Of a stretch of 64,000 bases of DNA, positions 43,570 to 52,779 are shown piece after piece (position 1 is the stretch's first letter; each line of letters starts with the position of its first letter). A program made the position numbers and the translations under genes. This DNA comes from an uncultured Schaedlerella sp. Its GTDB lineage: Bacteria > Bacillota > Clostridia > Lachnospirales > Lachnospiraceae. The notes beneath the pieces were generated by a model. That model ran no database searches, was not told the DNA's origin, and saw only the letters and a list, made by a program, of their open reading frames with translations. The stretch lies in assembly GCA_934435195.1 (NCBI GenBank), contig CAKSAJ010000003.1:132025-196024 (forward strand), read 5' to 3'.

Positions 43570-44853
43570 CTATTCTTCTGCAATTGCTTCCGTAACAATA
43601 TCCTGCATATTCTGAATTCCATCATCGACTGACATATTTCCTGCATAAATATCAAGTACTGCCTGCTCTACCTTCGGCTCCCATGATGGTCTTGACGGAT
43701 TGTTCACGTATTTCACACTGTAATCAAACATCGGAATAATATTCTCCGGATGAATGTCATATCCATTCTCTGCAAATGTATTCACCCATGTGTCTTCCAA
43801 TCCGTTATATGCCGGAATTGCAACACCTGATTCTCCCTGAATCCTCTGTCCTTCTTCTGATGCAAGGAACTTCAGGAAATCCATTGCAATATCCTTATTC
43901 TTTCCTTCTGCTGCTGTTGCATAAGATACACTGTTAGAAATCACCGCACGTCCGTCACCACTTTCCGGATTCGGGCATTTAGGTAAAACTGCTACATCCC
44001 ATTTTCCATTCATGTCTGTATAAGTTGAGCAAAGATTTGCTAAATCCCAGCTTCCTGCAAAAAACATTGCACCCTGTCCTGAGAAGAACTGCTCTGTTGC
44101 ACTTGTATTTGCAAACTGTTCCTGTGTCGGACACCAGTCATTATTCTGAAGATTTACATAAAATTTAATTGCATCGCTTGTTGCTTTCTCTGTATATTCT
44201 GCTTTTGTTCCATCCTCGTTCAGAATTTCTCCACCATTCTGATATACAAAGTTCCAATATCCAATCTGATCATGAGCATATGCCATATATCCGTATTTTC
44301 CTGTCTGCTCATAGATTTTCTCAGAAGCCTCTGTCAGGTTATCCCATGTCCATGTATCATCCGGATATGCAACACCAGCCTGATCAAAAATCTCTTTATT
44401 GTATACTAAAACCACAAGATCTTTGTCTTTTGGAACTCCATAGATATTTCCGTCACTACCCTCAGCATTTGCGATAGAAATATCGGAAAAGCTGCTTGCA
44501 TCTATAATATCTGAACAATCTGCAAGAATTCCATTATCTGCATATTTGTACATCTGATTAGAATGCATCCAGAAAATATCCGGCATAGAATTACTTGTTG
44601 CAGAAGCTTCCAGCTTTGTCCAGTACTCATCCCATCCTGTTGCCTGTACCTCAATTTTTACATCCGGATGCTCTTCCATATAAGCTTCTGCCAGTTCCTC
44701 CATACCTGCTTTCTGACCTGCATCCCAGATCTGAAAAACAAGTTTTCCATCTCCACTGGATTCATTTCCACTGGTTCCGCATGCTGTTAGTCCCATTGCA
44801 AGAGCACCTGCCATTACAAATGCTGCTATTTTTCTCATATTCTTTCTCTCCAT
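43570..44853 (-). CDS. Carbohydrate-binding lipoprotein of ABC importer
   Basis: 427 residues of the CUT1 solute-binding family. Signal peptide with lipobox LTAC (Cys25), then QIWDAGQKAGMEELAEAY and DIFWMHSNQMYKYADNG, and the family end region EGQRIQGESGVAIPAYNG. ATG 44853 has GGAGG 5 bases before; an in-frame ATG at 44865 is inside that site. It would bind raffinose-type galactosides outside the membrane. Confidence 0.92.
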   Translation of the reverse strand: MERKNMRKIAAFVMAGALAMGLTACGTSGNESSGDGKLVFQIWDAGQKAGMEELAEAYMEEHPDVKIEVQATGWDEYWTKLEASATSNSMPDIFWMHSNQMYKYADNGILADCSDIIDASSFSDISIANAEGSDGNIYGVPKDKDLVVLVYNKEIFDQAGVAYPDDTWTWDNLTEASEKIYEQTGKYGYMAYAHDQIGYWNFVYQNGGEILNEDGTKAEYTEKATSDAIKFYVNLQNNDWCPTQEQFANTSATEQFFSGQGAMFFAGSWDLANLCSTYTDMNGKWDVAVLPKCPNPESGDGRAVISNSVSYATAAEGKNKDIAMDFLKFLASEEGQRIQGESGVAIPAYNGLEDTWVNTFAENGYDIHPENIIPMFDYSVKYVNNPSRPSWEPKVEQAVLDIYAGNMSVDDGIQNMQDIVTEAIAEE

Positions 44854-44914
44854 AATAACCTCCATATTTTCTTTCCTCTTTGATAACTGGCCAAATTACC
44901 TTTTCTCTTTACAT

Positions 44915-44934
44915 AAGATATTATAATATATCTT
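44915..44934. promoter_or_regulatory. Near-palindrome with -10 box before the galactoside operon
   Basis: AAGATAT and ATATCTT flank TATAAT-like sequence about 60 bp before the binding-protein start. The minus strand reads TATAAT at 44919-44924; no clear -35 fits, as in promoters that need an activator. The AraC-type gene diverges from here, so it may bind in this 220-bp gap. Confidence 0.35.
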
Positions 44935-45089
44935 AATGAGCACCAAAATACACTCATATGAACTGTTTTATGCCAATATGTGTATTATTTATTATTATTT
45001 ATTGATTCCATATCACATTATGGTATATAGTAGTTACAGAACCTATTTTTATTCCTGCTAAACAGTGATAGAAAGATGAGGAAATTTTT

Positions 45090-45947
45090 ATGTCAGATGC
45101 TACACTATTTCATTTTTTTCAGAATCAATATTTTATTGATCTCTGCCTGTATCAATATGGCTATGAACAATGTACACCGCTTTCTTCTTTCGGTCCTTTT
45201 ATTCGAAATCATTATCTTTTTCATTATGTGATTTCCGGAAGCGGAACATTAGTTGCTACAGACTCCACCGGAACTGATCAGACTTACCATATCCGAAGTG
45301 GGCAGGGTTTTATGATTTTTCCTGGACAAAACACACATTATTTTGCTGATAAAGACCATCCCTGGGAATATACATGGATTGAATTTGACGGTGTTCGTGT
45401 TGAAGAAATCCTGACAAATTGTGGAATCAATATTTTACACCCTATTTATCACGCCTCAGACCGTGCTCTTTCTGCCAAGTTAAAAGATAAGATATTGGAG
45501 ATGACATTTTCTGAAGATCCTGTATCATCTTTTGGAATGATTGCAAAGTTATACGAATGTATGGATTATATGATACGTTCCTCTAAAGACCGAAGACTGA
45601 TTTCAGGAGAACGCATTTCCGATTCATACATTAAAGAAGCTGTACATTTCATCGAGCAAAACTTCCATAATGATATTACCGTAGAGGATATTGCTGCGTT
45701 TTGCAATATCAGCAGAAGTTATCTCAGCCGATTGTTAAAAAAACATACCGGACAGAGCCCACAGCAGCTGTTGCTCAGCTACCGTATGTCCAAAGCAGCT
45801 CAGCTGCTACAGCTGACCGACTTATCCATTCACGATATTGGAAAAGCAGTTGGTTATCCAAATCAGCTTCACTTTTCAAGGGCTTTTAAGAATACCTATA
45901 AAGTATCTCCATCACAATGGAGAAACGAAAACAAGATAGCACGCTGA
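45090..45947 (+). CDS. AraC-family regulator, probable activator of the galactoside operon
   Basis: 285 residues. Cupin-like N-terminal domain (HYVISGSGTLVATD and FMIFPGQNTHYFADKDHPWE) for sugar sensing, C-terminal double HTH (ISRSYLSRLLKKHTGQSPQQ and VGYPNQLHFSRAFKNTYKVS). It diverges from the galactosidase operon over a shared 220-bp region, the typical position of MsmR/RafR-type activators of raffinose and melibiose genes. The ribosome site is weak (GATGAGGAAATTTTT). Confidence 0.9.
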   Translation: MSDATLFHFFQNQYFIDLCLYQYGYEQCTPLSSFGPFIRNHYLFHYVISGSGTLVATDSTGTDQTYHIRSGQGFMIFPGQNTHYFADKDHPWEYTWIEFDGVRVEEILTNCGINILHPIYHASDRALSAKLKDKILEMTFSEDPVSSFGMIAKLYECMDYMIRSSKDRRLISGERISDSYIKEAVHFIEQNFHNDITVEDIAAFCNISRSYLSRLLKKHTGQSPQQLLLSYRMSKAAQLLQLTDLSIHDIGKAVGYPNQLHFSRAFKNTYKVSPSQWRNENKIAR

Positions 45948-46046
45948 TTTGCTATATCTCTATTTCAGATAAATCACACACCCTTCTTAAAACATTTTTT
46001 GTTTTTATGAAATATTTTTGCGATAAAATCCTTTTCTAAAAAATGG

Positions 46047-46087
46047 TTGCAAATTTTTTCTAAAACACCTACAATTCAAACAGGTGT
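46047..46087 (+). promoter_or_regulatory. Promoter and operator of the MarR-type gene
   Basis: TTGCAA (46047-46052) and TACAAT (46070-46075) are 17 bases apart. ACACCT (46065-46070) and AGGTGT (46082-46087) form a dyad over the -10 box, where a repressor would block transcription. Confidence 0.55.
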
Positions 46088-46141
46088 GCTATTATAGAAT
46101 AAGAAAGGAAAATGGCTGACATCTGTAATTGATAAACTTTA

Positions 46142-46642
46142 ATGATGTTTGACCTTGAAGATAAAATGAATATAAATGAAAAATTCAGTGAATTAATTGA
46201 TCAGTTCTATACTATAGAAAAAATCGTTAACGATCTTGAGAAAACTCCTCGAAGTTATGGTACGGAGCAAAAATATTATTCAAATGAAACTCATACATTA
46301 AAAATGATTGCTGAGCACGAAGGAATCAATCAAAAAGAACTTTCTGAAAAAATGTACCGTACAAAAGGTGCAACCTCTGTTATGATTGAAAAGCTTTTAA
46401 AAAAGGGATTAATTGAAAAACGAATTTCTGATGTTGACAGCCGTTCCCATTGTCTATACCTTACTGAAAAAGGAAAAGAAATCAACGAATGCCACATGCA
46501 GCATGACACAGAAGTTTTAAAGATATGGCTGGAAGATGCACATTTTACTGAAAATGAACTTGATACCGCAACAGATGTTTTAATCCGATGCATTAACTAT
46601 TATATGGATAATATTTACGGTGGCAAAAGTTTAAAATATTGA
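46142..46642 (+). CDS. MarR-family transcriptional regulator
   Basis: 166 residues with the MarR winged helix: HEGINQKELSEKMYRTKGAT, VMIEKLLKKGLIEKRI and DVDSRSHCLYLTEKGKEI. The N-terminal 40 residues form the dimer helices. The first ATG (46142) and one eight codons in both lack a good ribosome site. It converges with the permease/aminotransferase operon. A dyad at its own promoter suggests autoregulation; another dyad before the aminotransferase gene may be a second target. Confidence 0.88.
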   Translation: MMFDLEDKMNINEKFSELIDQFYTIEKIVNDLEKTPRSYGTEQKYYSNETHTLKMIAEHEGINQKELSEKMYRTKGATSVMIEKLLKKGLIEKRISDVDSRSHCLYLTEKGKEINECHMQHDTEVLKIWLEDAHFTENELDTATDVLIRCINYYMDNIYGGKSLKY

Positions 46643-46653
46643 TATAGAAAAAG

Positions 46654-46691
46654 CCGAAGAAGATTAACAAATACGTTTTTATCTTCTTCGG
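46654..46691. terminator. Bidirectional terminator between MarR and permease genes
   Basis: CCGAAGAAGAT (46654-46664) and its exact inverse (46681-46691) around a 16-base loop, with A-rich left and T-rich right flanks. It serves the MarR gene and could stop the convergent permease operon too. Confidence 0.8.
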
Positions 46692-46741
46692 TTTCTAATT
46701 CTCATGTTATCAATGATATTCTAAATCTTACAGTTATCAAA

Positions 46742-48061
46742 TCATTTTTTCACTTCATATGCCGGACTTAAATGTACTCTCTTATTAAAGATTAAAGCCA
46801 TAATAATTGAGAATGCAAGAATTCCAATATTTCCGCAAATCTGTACAACAGATGTAGAAATCAATAATACCAATACAGAGATTGTTGCAATAATAATGGA
46901 AGCAATACAGATTGCATTCAATTTTCCATTGCTTACATAGAACTTGGATTCTTTCCAGATTTCTGGCATCTTTTTTGGAAGCTGCATTGCTGAATATGCA
47001 ATTACTCCTCGAATAATAGTAAACAGAATAACTGTACTATTTGCAATTGTATTCAGATCAAGTCCTAATAGAATCGGCACAATCCCAATCAAGTAGAACA
47101 ATAACAGAATCAAATATGCAGATCCAAACTTTTTATTCTTCACTGCCAATTTTTCTGGAAGCCATCCATCTTTACAGCCTGTCATAACCGGATACACAAT
47201 CATTCCAATATTAAAATTCAGTGTTGTAAGCAATGAAAACATTGCACCACCGACAACAAAGAATGTATACACTGTCTTTGGCATAAATACAGCTGCTGAG
47301 ATACTAAGCGGCTGATTTGCGACCTGATCTACTGGTAAAACACCAGCCGCAACAGTTGACATTACTGCATAAACAAGTACCACAATTGCTGTAGATGCGA
47401 TAATAACAAACGGAATATCTTTTGTAGGATTCTTAGCTGCAGAACTATAGTTCACAACATAAGTTGCGCCACCTGCCGCAAATGTAAGGTAAATTGATGC
47501 CAATACAAAACCACCAACTCCTTTTGTCATGAATCCGTTTGTCAGATAGTCCCCTTGTACATTACCAATACCAAGTACAATATACGCTGCAATTGCAATT
47601 GCAAGTATTGCACATAAGATATTCTGTAATCTTGCAGCCTGCTTAACTCCAAAGAAATGCATTCCAAACAATACAGTCAGAACAACAACACTAATCAACT
47701 TCGCATTTACATTTGGAAACAATGACAGGAAATAATCTGCAAATGAAAGTGTATACATACTAATTGCAAGTGATGTAAACAACTGGATATATAAGAAAAT
47801 TCCAGCTGCTTTTTGTCCACATAAAACTCCAATTTGTGAATACTGTCCACCATAAAAATTCGCTGTTCCTCCAATATAAATCTGCGGAATAGCAGCAAAT
47901 ATTGTAATTAATCCTGCAACCAAATATGCAAGGTTTACACTTCGTCCTGTAAAACCAATTGCAATTCCCGTCATTGTCATAATTCCAACACCAATAATCT
48001 GCCCTATTGCCATTGAAAAGAGATCTGTCCGAGACAATTTTTTTGTTTCATTCTCATTCAT
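46742..48061 (-). CDS. APC-superfamily amino acid permease
   Basis: 439 residues, about 12 spans, with the APC opening IGQIIGVGIMTMTGIAIGF in span 1. It follows the MalY-type C-S lyase gene by 21 bp in one operon, so cystathionine, cystine or a related sulfur amino acid is a sensible but unproved substrate. Confidence 0.9.
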   Translation of the reverse strand: MNENETKKLSRTDLFSMAIGQIIGVGIMTMTGIAIGFTGRSVNLAYLVAGLITIFAAIPQIYIGGTANFYGGQYSQIGVLCGQKAAGIFLYIQLFTSLAISMYTLSFADYFLSLFPNVNAKLISVVVLTVLFGMHFFGVKQAARLQNILCAILAIAIAAYIVLGIGNVQGDYLTNGFMTKGVGGFVLASIYLTFAAGGATYVVNYSSAAKNPTKDIPFVIIASTAIVVLVYAVMSTVAAGVLPVDQVANQPLSISAAVFMPKTVYTFFVVGGAMFSLLTTLNFNIGMIVYPVMTGCKDGWLPEKLAVKNKKFGSAYLILLLFYLIGIVPILLGLDLNTIANSTVILFTIIRGVIAYSAMQLPKKMPEIWKESKFYVSNGKLNAICIASIIIATISVLVLLISTSVVQICGNIGILAFSIIMALIFNKRVHLSPAYEVKK

Positions 48062-48082
48062 TGTCTTTCCTCCTCACACTAC

Positions 48083-49276
48083 TTATTTGTATAATGCTTT
48101 TTGAATTCTCTCTATTGCTTCCTTTAGCATGCTCTGCGGACATCCCACATTTATTCGAATGTGTTCTTCTCCACCCGGACCAAACCAGGTTCCTGGAACA
48201 CATATTACATTCGCCTCAAACACAACTCTTTGGAATAATTCCTGATCTCCTAAATGGAGTCCTGATAAATCTAACCAACACAAAAATGTTCCTTGCGGAC
48301 GAATCATCTTAGCTCCCGGCATTTGCTCTTCAACAAATTTTTCAAGAAAATCTACATTTTTCTGCATATATGCAATTTCCTGCTTCATCCATTCTTCGCC
48401 TTCATCTGTGTAAGCTGCACTGACACACTCCAGGCCAAAAGTATTTCTTACATCCAAAGACATTACTTTCTGTGTATGTTCAAATTTTTCTCGTAACTCT
48501 TTATTTGGAATAATCGACATACTTGCTTTTAATCCGGCCACATTAAATGTTTTGCTTGGTGCAGTTAAGAGAATAAAGCTTTCTTCATATCGTTTATCTA
48601 AACTTAAAAGTGGATAATGCTTATATCCTTCATAAACGATATCTGCATGAATTTCATCTGCCACTAAAATGACATCATGTTTCAAGCAAATTTCGGCTAC
48701 TGCAGTAAGTTCCTCTTTTTTCCATACTCGACCTACTGGATTATGTGGACTGCACAATACCATTAATTTGTTTTCTGGTTTAGCTGCAAGTGCTTCTAAT
48801 TCTTCCAGATTCATTTTAAACTCGTTATTTACCTGAACCAGCCCGTTATTTACAACTTTTCTATTATCATTCTTAACAATTGTTGCAAATGGATCATAAA
48901 CTGGTTGTTGAATGATTACCCCATCTCCCTCGTTGGTAAATGATCTAATAGCAATATTGATACTTGCAACAACTGATGGAACAAAGGTGATCCATTCTGG
49001 TTTTACCTCCCAATCAAACCTTCTTTTCTGCCATCCACATACAGCACTGTAAAACGGCGCCATTGGTGCACAATATCCAAAAATTTCCTTCTCTACTCTG
49101 TCACGAAGTGCATTTACAATTACTGGTGCACATGCAAAATCTGTATCCGCAAGCCACATTGGAATCATATCTTCTGGTATCTCACAATTCAGATAAGATG
49201 AAACCGCTTTGGAATGCCATTTCATGTCATTAGTGTTTACACGATCCACTTTTCTGTCAAAATCATATTTCATCAT
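48083..49276 (-). CDS. MalY/PatB-type aminotransferase-fold C-S lyase
   Basis: 397 residues of PLP fold type I. The opening DRKVDRVNTNDMKWHSKAV and IPMWLADTDFACAPVI are typical of MalY/PatB cystathionine beta-lyases; the PLP Lys is in APSKTFNVAGLK, and PHNPVGRVW and the Arg-bearing IRINVGCP bind cofactor and carboxylate. It likely splits cystathionine or cysteine conjugates to a thiol, pyruvate and ammonia. First gene of the operon with the permease. Confidence 0.92.
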   Translation of the reverse strand: MMKYDFDRKVDRVNTNDMKWHSKAVSSYLNCEIPEDMIPMWLADTDFACAPVIVNALRDRVEKEIFGYCAPMAPFYSAVCGWQKRRFDWEVKPEWITFVPSVVASINIAIRSFTNEGDGVIIQQPVYDPFATIVKNDNRKVVNNGLVQVNNEFKMNLEELEALAAKPENKLMVLCSPHNPVGRVWKKEELTAVAEICLKHDVILVADEIHADIVYEGYKHYPLLSLDKRYEESFILLTAPSKTFNVAGLKASMSIIPNKELREKFEHTQKVMSLDVRNTFGLECVSAAYTDEGEEWMKQEIAYMQKNVDFLEKFVEEQMPGAKMIRPQGTFLCWLDLSGLHLGDQELFQRVVFEANVICVPGTWFGPGGEEHIRINVGCPQSMLKEAIERIQKALYK

Positions 49277-49290
49277 TTGCTCCTCCTTTT

Positions 49291-49323
49291 AGTTTAACTA
49301 TTAAACAGTTTATCTGTTAAACT
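49291..49323. promoter_or_regulatory. Putative MarR-type operator before the C-S lyase gene
   Basis: AGTTTAAC (49291-49298) and GTTAAACT (49316-49323) form a dyad, with further TTAAAC and GTTTAT half-sites inside. It begins 15 bp before the start codon. The bound protein is not known; the neighbouring MarR regulator is a candidate, though its own dyad (ACACCT/AGGTGT) looks different. Confidence 0.45.
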
Positions 49324-49561
49324 TATTATATTCTTACTCTTTCAAAAGTCAATTATTTTTATAGAAATAGAACAAAAAAGACATTTTCAACAAATATGTT
49401 TTAACATTTTTGTCAAATTCAACCATATAGTGTTTTTCAAAAAAGTGTTGCAAATCCATAGAATATAATTGTGCCCCCTCCTTATAGCGGACAAATTTCT
49501 TCCTGCTTGCACAAGTTTTTCCAATTCTGGAATTTCTTTTCTGACTTTAGGCATGAAAAAA

Positions 49562-49613
49562 CCTCCTTCCTTCGTACATAAAAAATATCTTTCATATCTA
49601 CAAAAGAAGGAGG
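49562..49613 (-). terminator. Terminator behind the HIT gene
   Basis: On the minus strand CCTCCTT and AAGGAGG pair across a 38-base loop and are followed by six T (49555-49560). It lies 70 bp after the HIT stop. The 400-bp gap from here to the aminotransferase holds nothing else I can support. Confidence 0.6.
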
Positions 49614-49685
49614 GGGAAATATACCTCTAATATGTAATTTTTTTCAATTCAAGTCGAGCAGCCTTATATCTATTCCAGCCAACTT

Positions 49686-50111
49686 CTATTTTGCAAGTGC
49701 TTCACGATACTTTTCTACCATTTCCTGATAAGCTTCTTCTGACAATGTCTTCTCGCCCGGATTCATCGCAAATGTGCCGCCCCACTCATATTCATCTTTA
49801 TACTTTGGTACAAGATGGAAATGAAGATGATGTCCTGTGTCTCCATAAGCTCCGTAATTTACTTTGTCCGGATGGAAAATATCATGCATCGCAACAGCAA
49901 CTTTGTTAATATCCTCTATATAAGAACTTCTTTCTTCTACTGTAAGTTCCGTAATCTCGCTGACATGTTTCTTATGTGCCACAATCACACGTCCAGGGTG
50001 GCTCTGCTCTTTAAACAAATAAACTTTTGAACTCTCAAGTTCGCAGATTTTGATTCCAAATGCTGCTACAAGTTCTCCTTCCATACAATATGCACAAGTC
50101 TGATCCTTCAT
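49686..50111 (-). CDS. HIT-family nucleotide hydrolase
   Basis: 141 residues with the histidine triad HHLHFHLVPKY near residue 98-108, plus an N-terminal CAYCMEG that may bind zinc. The family cleaves nucleoside phosphoramidates or dinucleoside polyphosphates. Standing alone with a terminator behind; a cre-like palindrome lies 95 bp upstream of its start. Confidence 0.9.
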   Translation of the reverse strand: MKDQTCAYCMEGELVAAFGIKICELESSKVYLFKEQSHPGRVIVAHKKHVSEITELTVEERSSYIEDINKVAVAMHDIFHPDKVNYGAYGDTGHHLHFHLVPKYKDEYEWGGTFAMNPGEKTLSEEAYQEMVEKYREALAK

Positions 50112-50205
50112 TTTAAATACCTGCCTTTCTTTTGGTCCAGTGTTTTGAAAATTCTTTATATTTCACTGTTTTTCACTTTGTTCTCTAGCATAGTATATCA
50201 TAATA

Positions 50206-50219
50206 TGTAAGCGCTTACA
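50206..50219. promoter_or_regulatory. cre-like catabolite-control palindrome
   Basis: TGTAAGCGCTTACA is a perfect 14-bp palindrome that fits the CcpA site consensus (TGWAANCGNTNWCA). It lies between the HIT gene and the small membrane protein gene, about 95 bp before the HIT start. It might also be the site of another LacI-family repressor. Confidence 0.65.
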
Positions 50220-50248
50220 CGTTTTTTCTCATTTTACCTCAATTTCTT

Positions 50249-50647
50249 TCAGTCCCGTTCACTCTCCCAATAATCATATGCATCATCGTAACCGTCATCG
50301 TAATCACCATCACCAAATTCTTCTGCCCATTCTTCTGCAATATCATATGGCTCTGTTTCCTCCTTATTGGAACAGCTTTCTCCATATTGATACTCACTCC
50401 ATGTAAGTTTCTGATACTCTACTTTTAAATCTGTAAGCGGGGCAATCGCCATACTTTTTTGTAAGCTGTCGGAGTATTTTTCAACATACCGTTCAGCAAT
50501 CTTTGCAGCTTCAGCATCTTGTTGTTCTTCCATTTTCACCCTTTCTATTTGCTTTTTTTCTTCATACTCTCCATACCTAAAACCTATAAAAAACAAAAAT
50601 ACCAATCCCAAAACACAGATAAATCCATATATAATCTTCTTCCTCAT
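50249..50647 (-). CDS. Small membrane-anchored acidic protein, unknown
   Basis: 132 residues: a single span at 5-24 after a basic MRKKIIYG start, a helical stretch rich in E, K and Q, and a very acidic end with repeats such as GDGDYDDGYDDAYDYW. The ribosome site (AAGGGGTG) is fair. I recognise no family. The Asp/Tyr-rich end is likely outside and may bind cations or be disordered. Confidence 0.7.
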   Translation of the reverse strand: MRKKIIYGFICVLGLVFLFFIGFRYGEYEEKKQIERVKMEEQQDAEAAKIAERYVEKYSDSLQKSMAIAPLTDLKVEYQKLTWSEYQYGESCSNKEETEPYDIAEEWAEEFGDGDYDDGYDDAYDYWESERD

Positions 50648-50790
50648 AAGGCACCCCTTTTCTCACTACCATCATTTTTATATGACAATAATTATATAGC
50701 AACAGATGCGTTATAAAAATCCCAGCTTGCCCGATCATTTTTATTTATGCCGTTCCACATTCCACACACGGCACCTCCTTTTTTGCATGT

Positions 50791-50827
50791 AAAAAGCAGC
50801 TAATCTATTTTTCATAGACTAACTGCT
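50791..50827. repeat. 37-bp hairpin sequence, copy 2
   Basis: Identical over all 37 bases to 31374-31410. Here it follows the end of the Rpn gene in the direction of its transcription and may act as its terminator. Confidence 0.7.
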
Positions 50828-50860
50828 CACATAAGTTTATAGTGCCTGGCACCAATGTGG

Positions 50861-51607
50861 TTAACTTGAATAATTTTCATCCAGAGCTTTGACTTCTTCT
50901 ACTGTTAGTTTTGCTATTTCTGCAATTTCTTCATATGACAGTTTTTTTAATTTCAACAAACGCTCTGCTACTTCTATCAGTTCTTCTTTTCGCATTTCTT
51001 CCATCGCTTTACACATAGTCGCAACTCCTTTCTCATCTTCTTTGAAATATCGAACTCGGTCTGCCAGAATTTTATATTTCATATCCTTGGCATCGGTACA
51101 GGAAAAATCATGCATCAGCTTTCCTAATGCAGATTCGTCTTTAATTTGTGAGTTCACATATATAATATGTGATTCATCACCAAACAATTCGCCTGTTTCT
51201 TTTACCGTTCTGTCAATATGATAGATTGGTAATCCCACTTTCATTATATCATTTTCTGTAATAAAAATAACATAGGATTCACACAAATTTTCAAACTTTT
51301 CACCTGGTTCTGTTACATTTGCGTCGATGAGGCTACTGTTATATCTCGCTCTTTTCACTCCAGCACCCTTATCACTTCTCTGTATCTCAATATTGTAAAC
51401 CCTGTTATTTGCATCAACTGCCAAGATATCCAGCCTTACTGAACGTCCCTGCAGATTCTTAATATCCTGCTGTCCATTTACTCGCAATACTTTCAAATCA
51501 GTCCGGTTCAAAATAATCTGAAGTAAAAACTCCGTACACGCTTTATCCTCAAATACCTTTTGCATGAAATCATCGTCCAACAATCTCAAGCCCTGCAGAC
51601 GCTGCAA
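50861..51607 (-). CDS. Rpn-family PD-(D/E)XK nuclease / putative transposase
   Basis: 248 residues. LDILAVDANNRVYNIEIQRS carries Asp60, Glu74 and Gln76, the D-ExQ form of the PD-(D/E)XK site found in Rpn (recombination-promoting nuclease) proteins. The C-terminal 50 residues are a helical ISEE-type tail (LSYEEIAEIAKLTVEEVKAL). Relatives begin a few residues earlier; here the frame is closed by a stop four codons before the TTG start and there is no ribosome site, so the extreme N-terminus may be lost. Its last 183 bp recur at 54932-55114. Confidence 0.82.
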   Translation of the reverse strand: MQRLQGLRLLDDDFMQKVFEDKACTEFLLQIILNRTDLKVLRVNGQQDIKNLQGRSVRLDILAVDANNRVYNIEIQRSDKGAGVKRARYNSSLIDANVTEPGEKFENLCESYVIFITENDIMKVGLPIYHIDRTVKETGELFGDESHIIYVNSQIKDESALGKLMHDFSCTDAKDMKYKILADRVRYFKEDEKGVATMCKAMEEMRKEELIEVAERLLKLKKLSYEEIAEIAKLTVEEVKALDENYSS

Positions 51608-51665
51608 ATCTTCTTTATCTTATTTCTTTATTTATTCGTTTATACGTATTTTGTAAGTAAATTTT

Positions 51666-52016
51666 TTATGTAAGCTCTTTTAGTGCTTCCAAATATCCCA
51701 TCACTCTTTTCTGTGCATCTGTATTTAACTTTTGATATGTCTCTACCAATCTTCCAATCTCTGTCTCTTTGCTAATTACATAAGTATTATTATCTCTGCT
51801 TCTGTTTCCTGTATGCTCTGCTCCCGATAACAACTCATATGGTGTCACATCCAATACTTCACAAATTATCAAAATCTTATCACTTACCGGATTGGTTCTT
51901 TTTTTCTTCCAGTCACTTATCGAACTTTCTGCAATTCCTGTTCTCTGGGCAAATTCTTTCTGACTCATTCCCTTTTCTTTCAATAATTCAAAAATCTTAT
52001 CACTGATTGTCTTCAT
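51666..52016 (-). CDS. XRE-family transcriptional regulator
   Basis: 116 residues. Helix-turn-helix over about 10-62 (KGMSQKEFAQRTGIAESSIS and VLDVTPYELLSG), then a linker and a C-terminal helix (ETYQKLNTDAQKRVMGYLEA) for dimer formation. Phage- and element-type repressor by look. It lies 58 bp upstream of the Rpn gene. Target unknown. Confidence 0.88.
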   Translation of the reverse strand: MKTISDKIFELLKEKGMSQKEFAQRTGIAESSISDWKKKRTNPVSDKILIICEVLDVTPYELLSGAEHTGNRSRDNNTYVISKETEIGRLVETYQKLNTDAQKRVMGYLEALKELT

Positions 52017-52224
52017 TTCCCTTCTCGCCTCTTTTCTCTTCTTTTTATTCTACCAGCCCCTACAACACATGATGTAAGAGCTGGACACTTATTTTGTTGT
52101 TTTCATAAGTCTATCACTTTATGTTTTATTTGTAAATACGTATTTATCTGTTTATGGAAATTTAATGGTGTCTGACACCTGGTAAAATCCTTGGCTTTGT
52201 TTCCATTGTTGTCCTTTCCAACTA

Positions 52225-52659
52225 CTAATACATATCTCCAAACATTTCTCCATCTATATCACTTATCTGCTCAATTGGGATGACTGTCTTATCTTCCATA
52301 ATAACTGTATGTTCATATTCATCAAACTTCTTTACGCAACCGGAGCAGGTAATGTATGCTCCTCCAGCTTTTTTATTATCCGGTACGAAATAAGTGATTC
52401 TAACCCTTTGCTGTGTACCGATGGTTTCAGCAATCAAATTTAACTTTTCATTCAATTCAGCTATGACTTCATCACTCAGCATCAATTTTTCATCCGTCTG
52501 TCTTGCAGTTTCCTTAATAGCTGCTTCGTGTCCAGTAAGTGCCGCAAAAGGCGAAAACTGTGCTGCTCTATCATAAAGGGACATACGAGGGTGTTTCTTT
52601 GAAGTTGGATTCGGCAGATTGATAATATCATCATATCTGTGATTGTCTTGATTCTCCAT
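52225..52659 (-). CDS. YolD-like protein
   Basis: 144 residues of the YolD-like family, which is regularly encoded beside Y-family polymerases. The opening HPRMSLYDRAAQFSPFAALT is the hallmark. The C-terminal half is a small beta domain. Thought to assist or regulate the polymerase; mechanism unclear. It follows the polymerase gene with only a 31-codon frame between. Confidence 0.85.
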   Translation of the reverse strand: MENQDNHRYDDIINLPNPTSKKHPRMSLYDRAAQFSPFAALTGHEAAIKETARQTDEKLMLSDEVIAELNEKLNLIAETIGTQQRVRITYFVPDNKKAGGAYITCSGCVKKFDEYEHTVIMEDKTVIPIEQISDIDGEMFGDMY

Positions 52660-52671
52660 AATCTTCCTCCA

Positions 52672-52767
52672 TTACAGTGGCATAGGTGTCCGTGCGAGCA
52701 GATAAATGCAAATGGCAGATAAAATAACTGCTACGATTGCAACGCATATTGCTGTTTCCTTAATCAT
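52672..52767 (-). CDS. Possible 31-residue membrane peptide between polymerase and YolD genes
   Basis: Frame MIKETAICVAIVAVILSAIC then IYLLARTPMPL, almost all hydrophobic, one span. It fits neatly between the polymerase stop (13 bp upstream) and the YolD start (12 bp downstream). No clear ribosome site precedes it, so coupling to the polymerase gene would be needed. It might be noncoding. Confidence 0.42.
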   Translation of the reverse strand: MIKETAICVAIVAVILSAICIYLLARTPMPL

Positions 52768-52779
52768 ATACTTTATTTT

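Noticed and set aside
49387..49554. 55-codon minus-strand frame opening MPKVRKEIPELEKLVQAGRN with AAGGAGG before it
   Set aside because: The ribosome-site look comes from the stem of the HIT-gene terminator (stem plus T-run), and the second half of the frame has no protein-like character. A decayed gene start is possible but not supportable.
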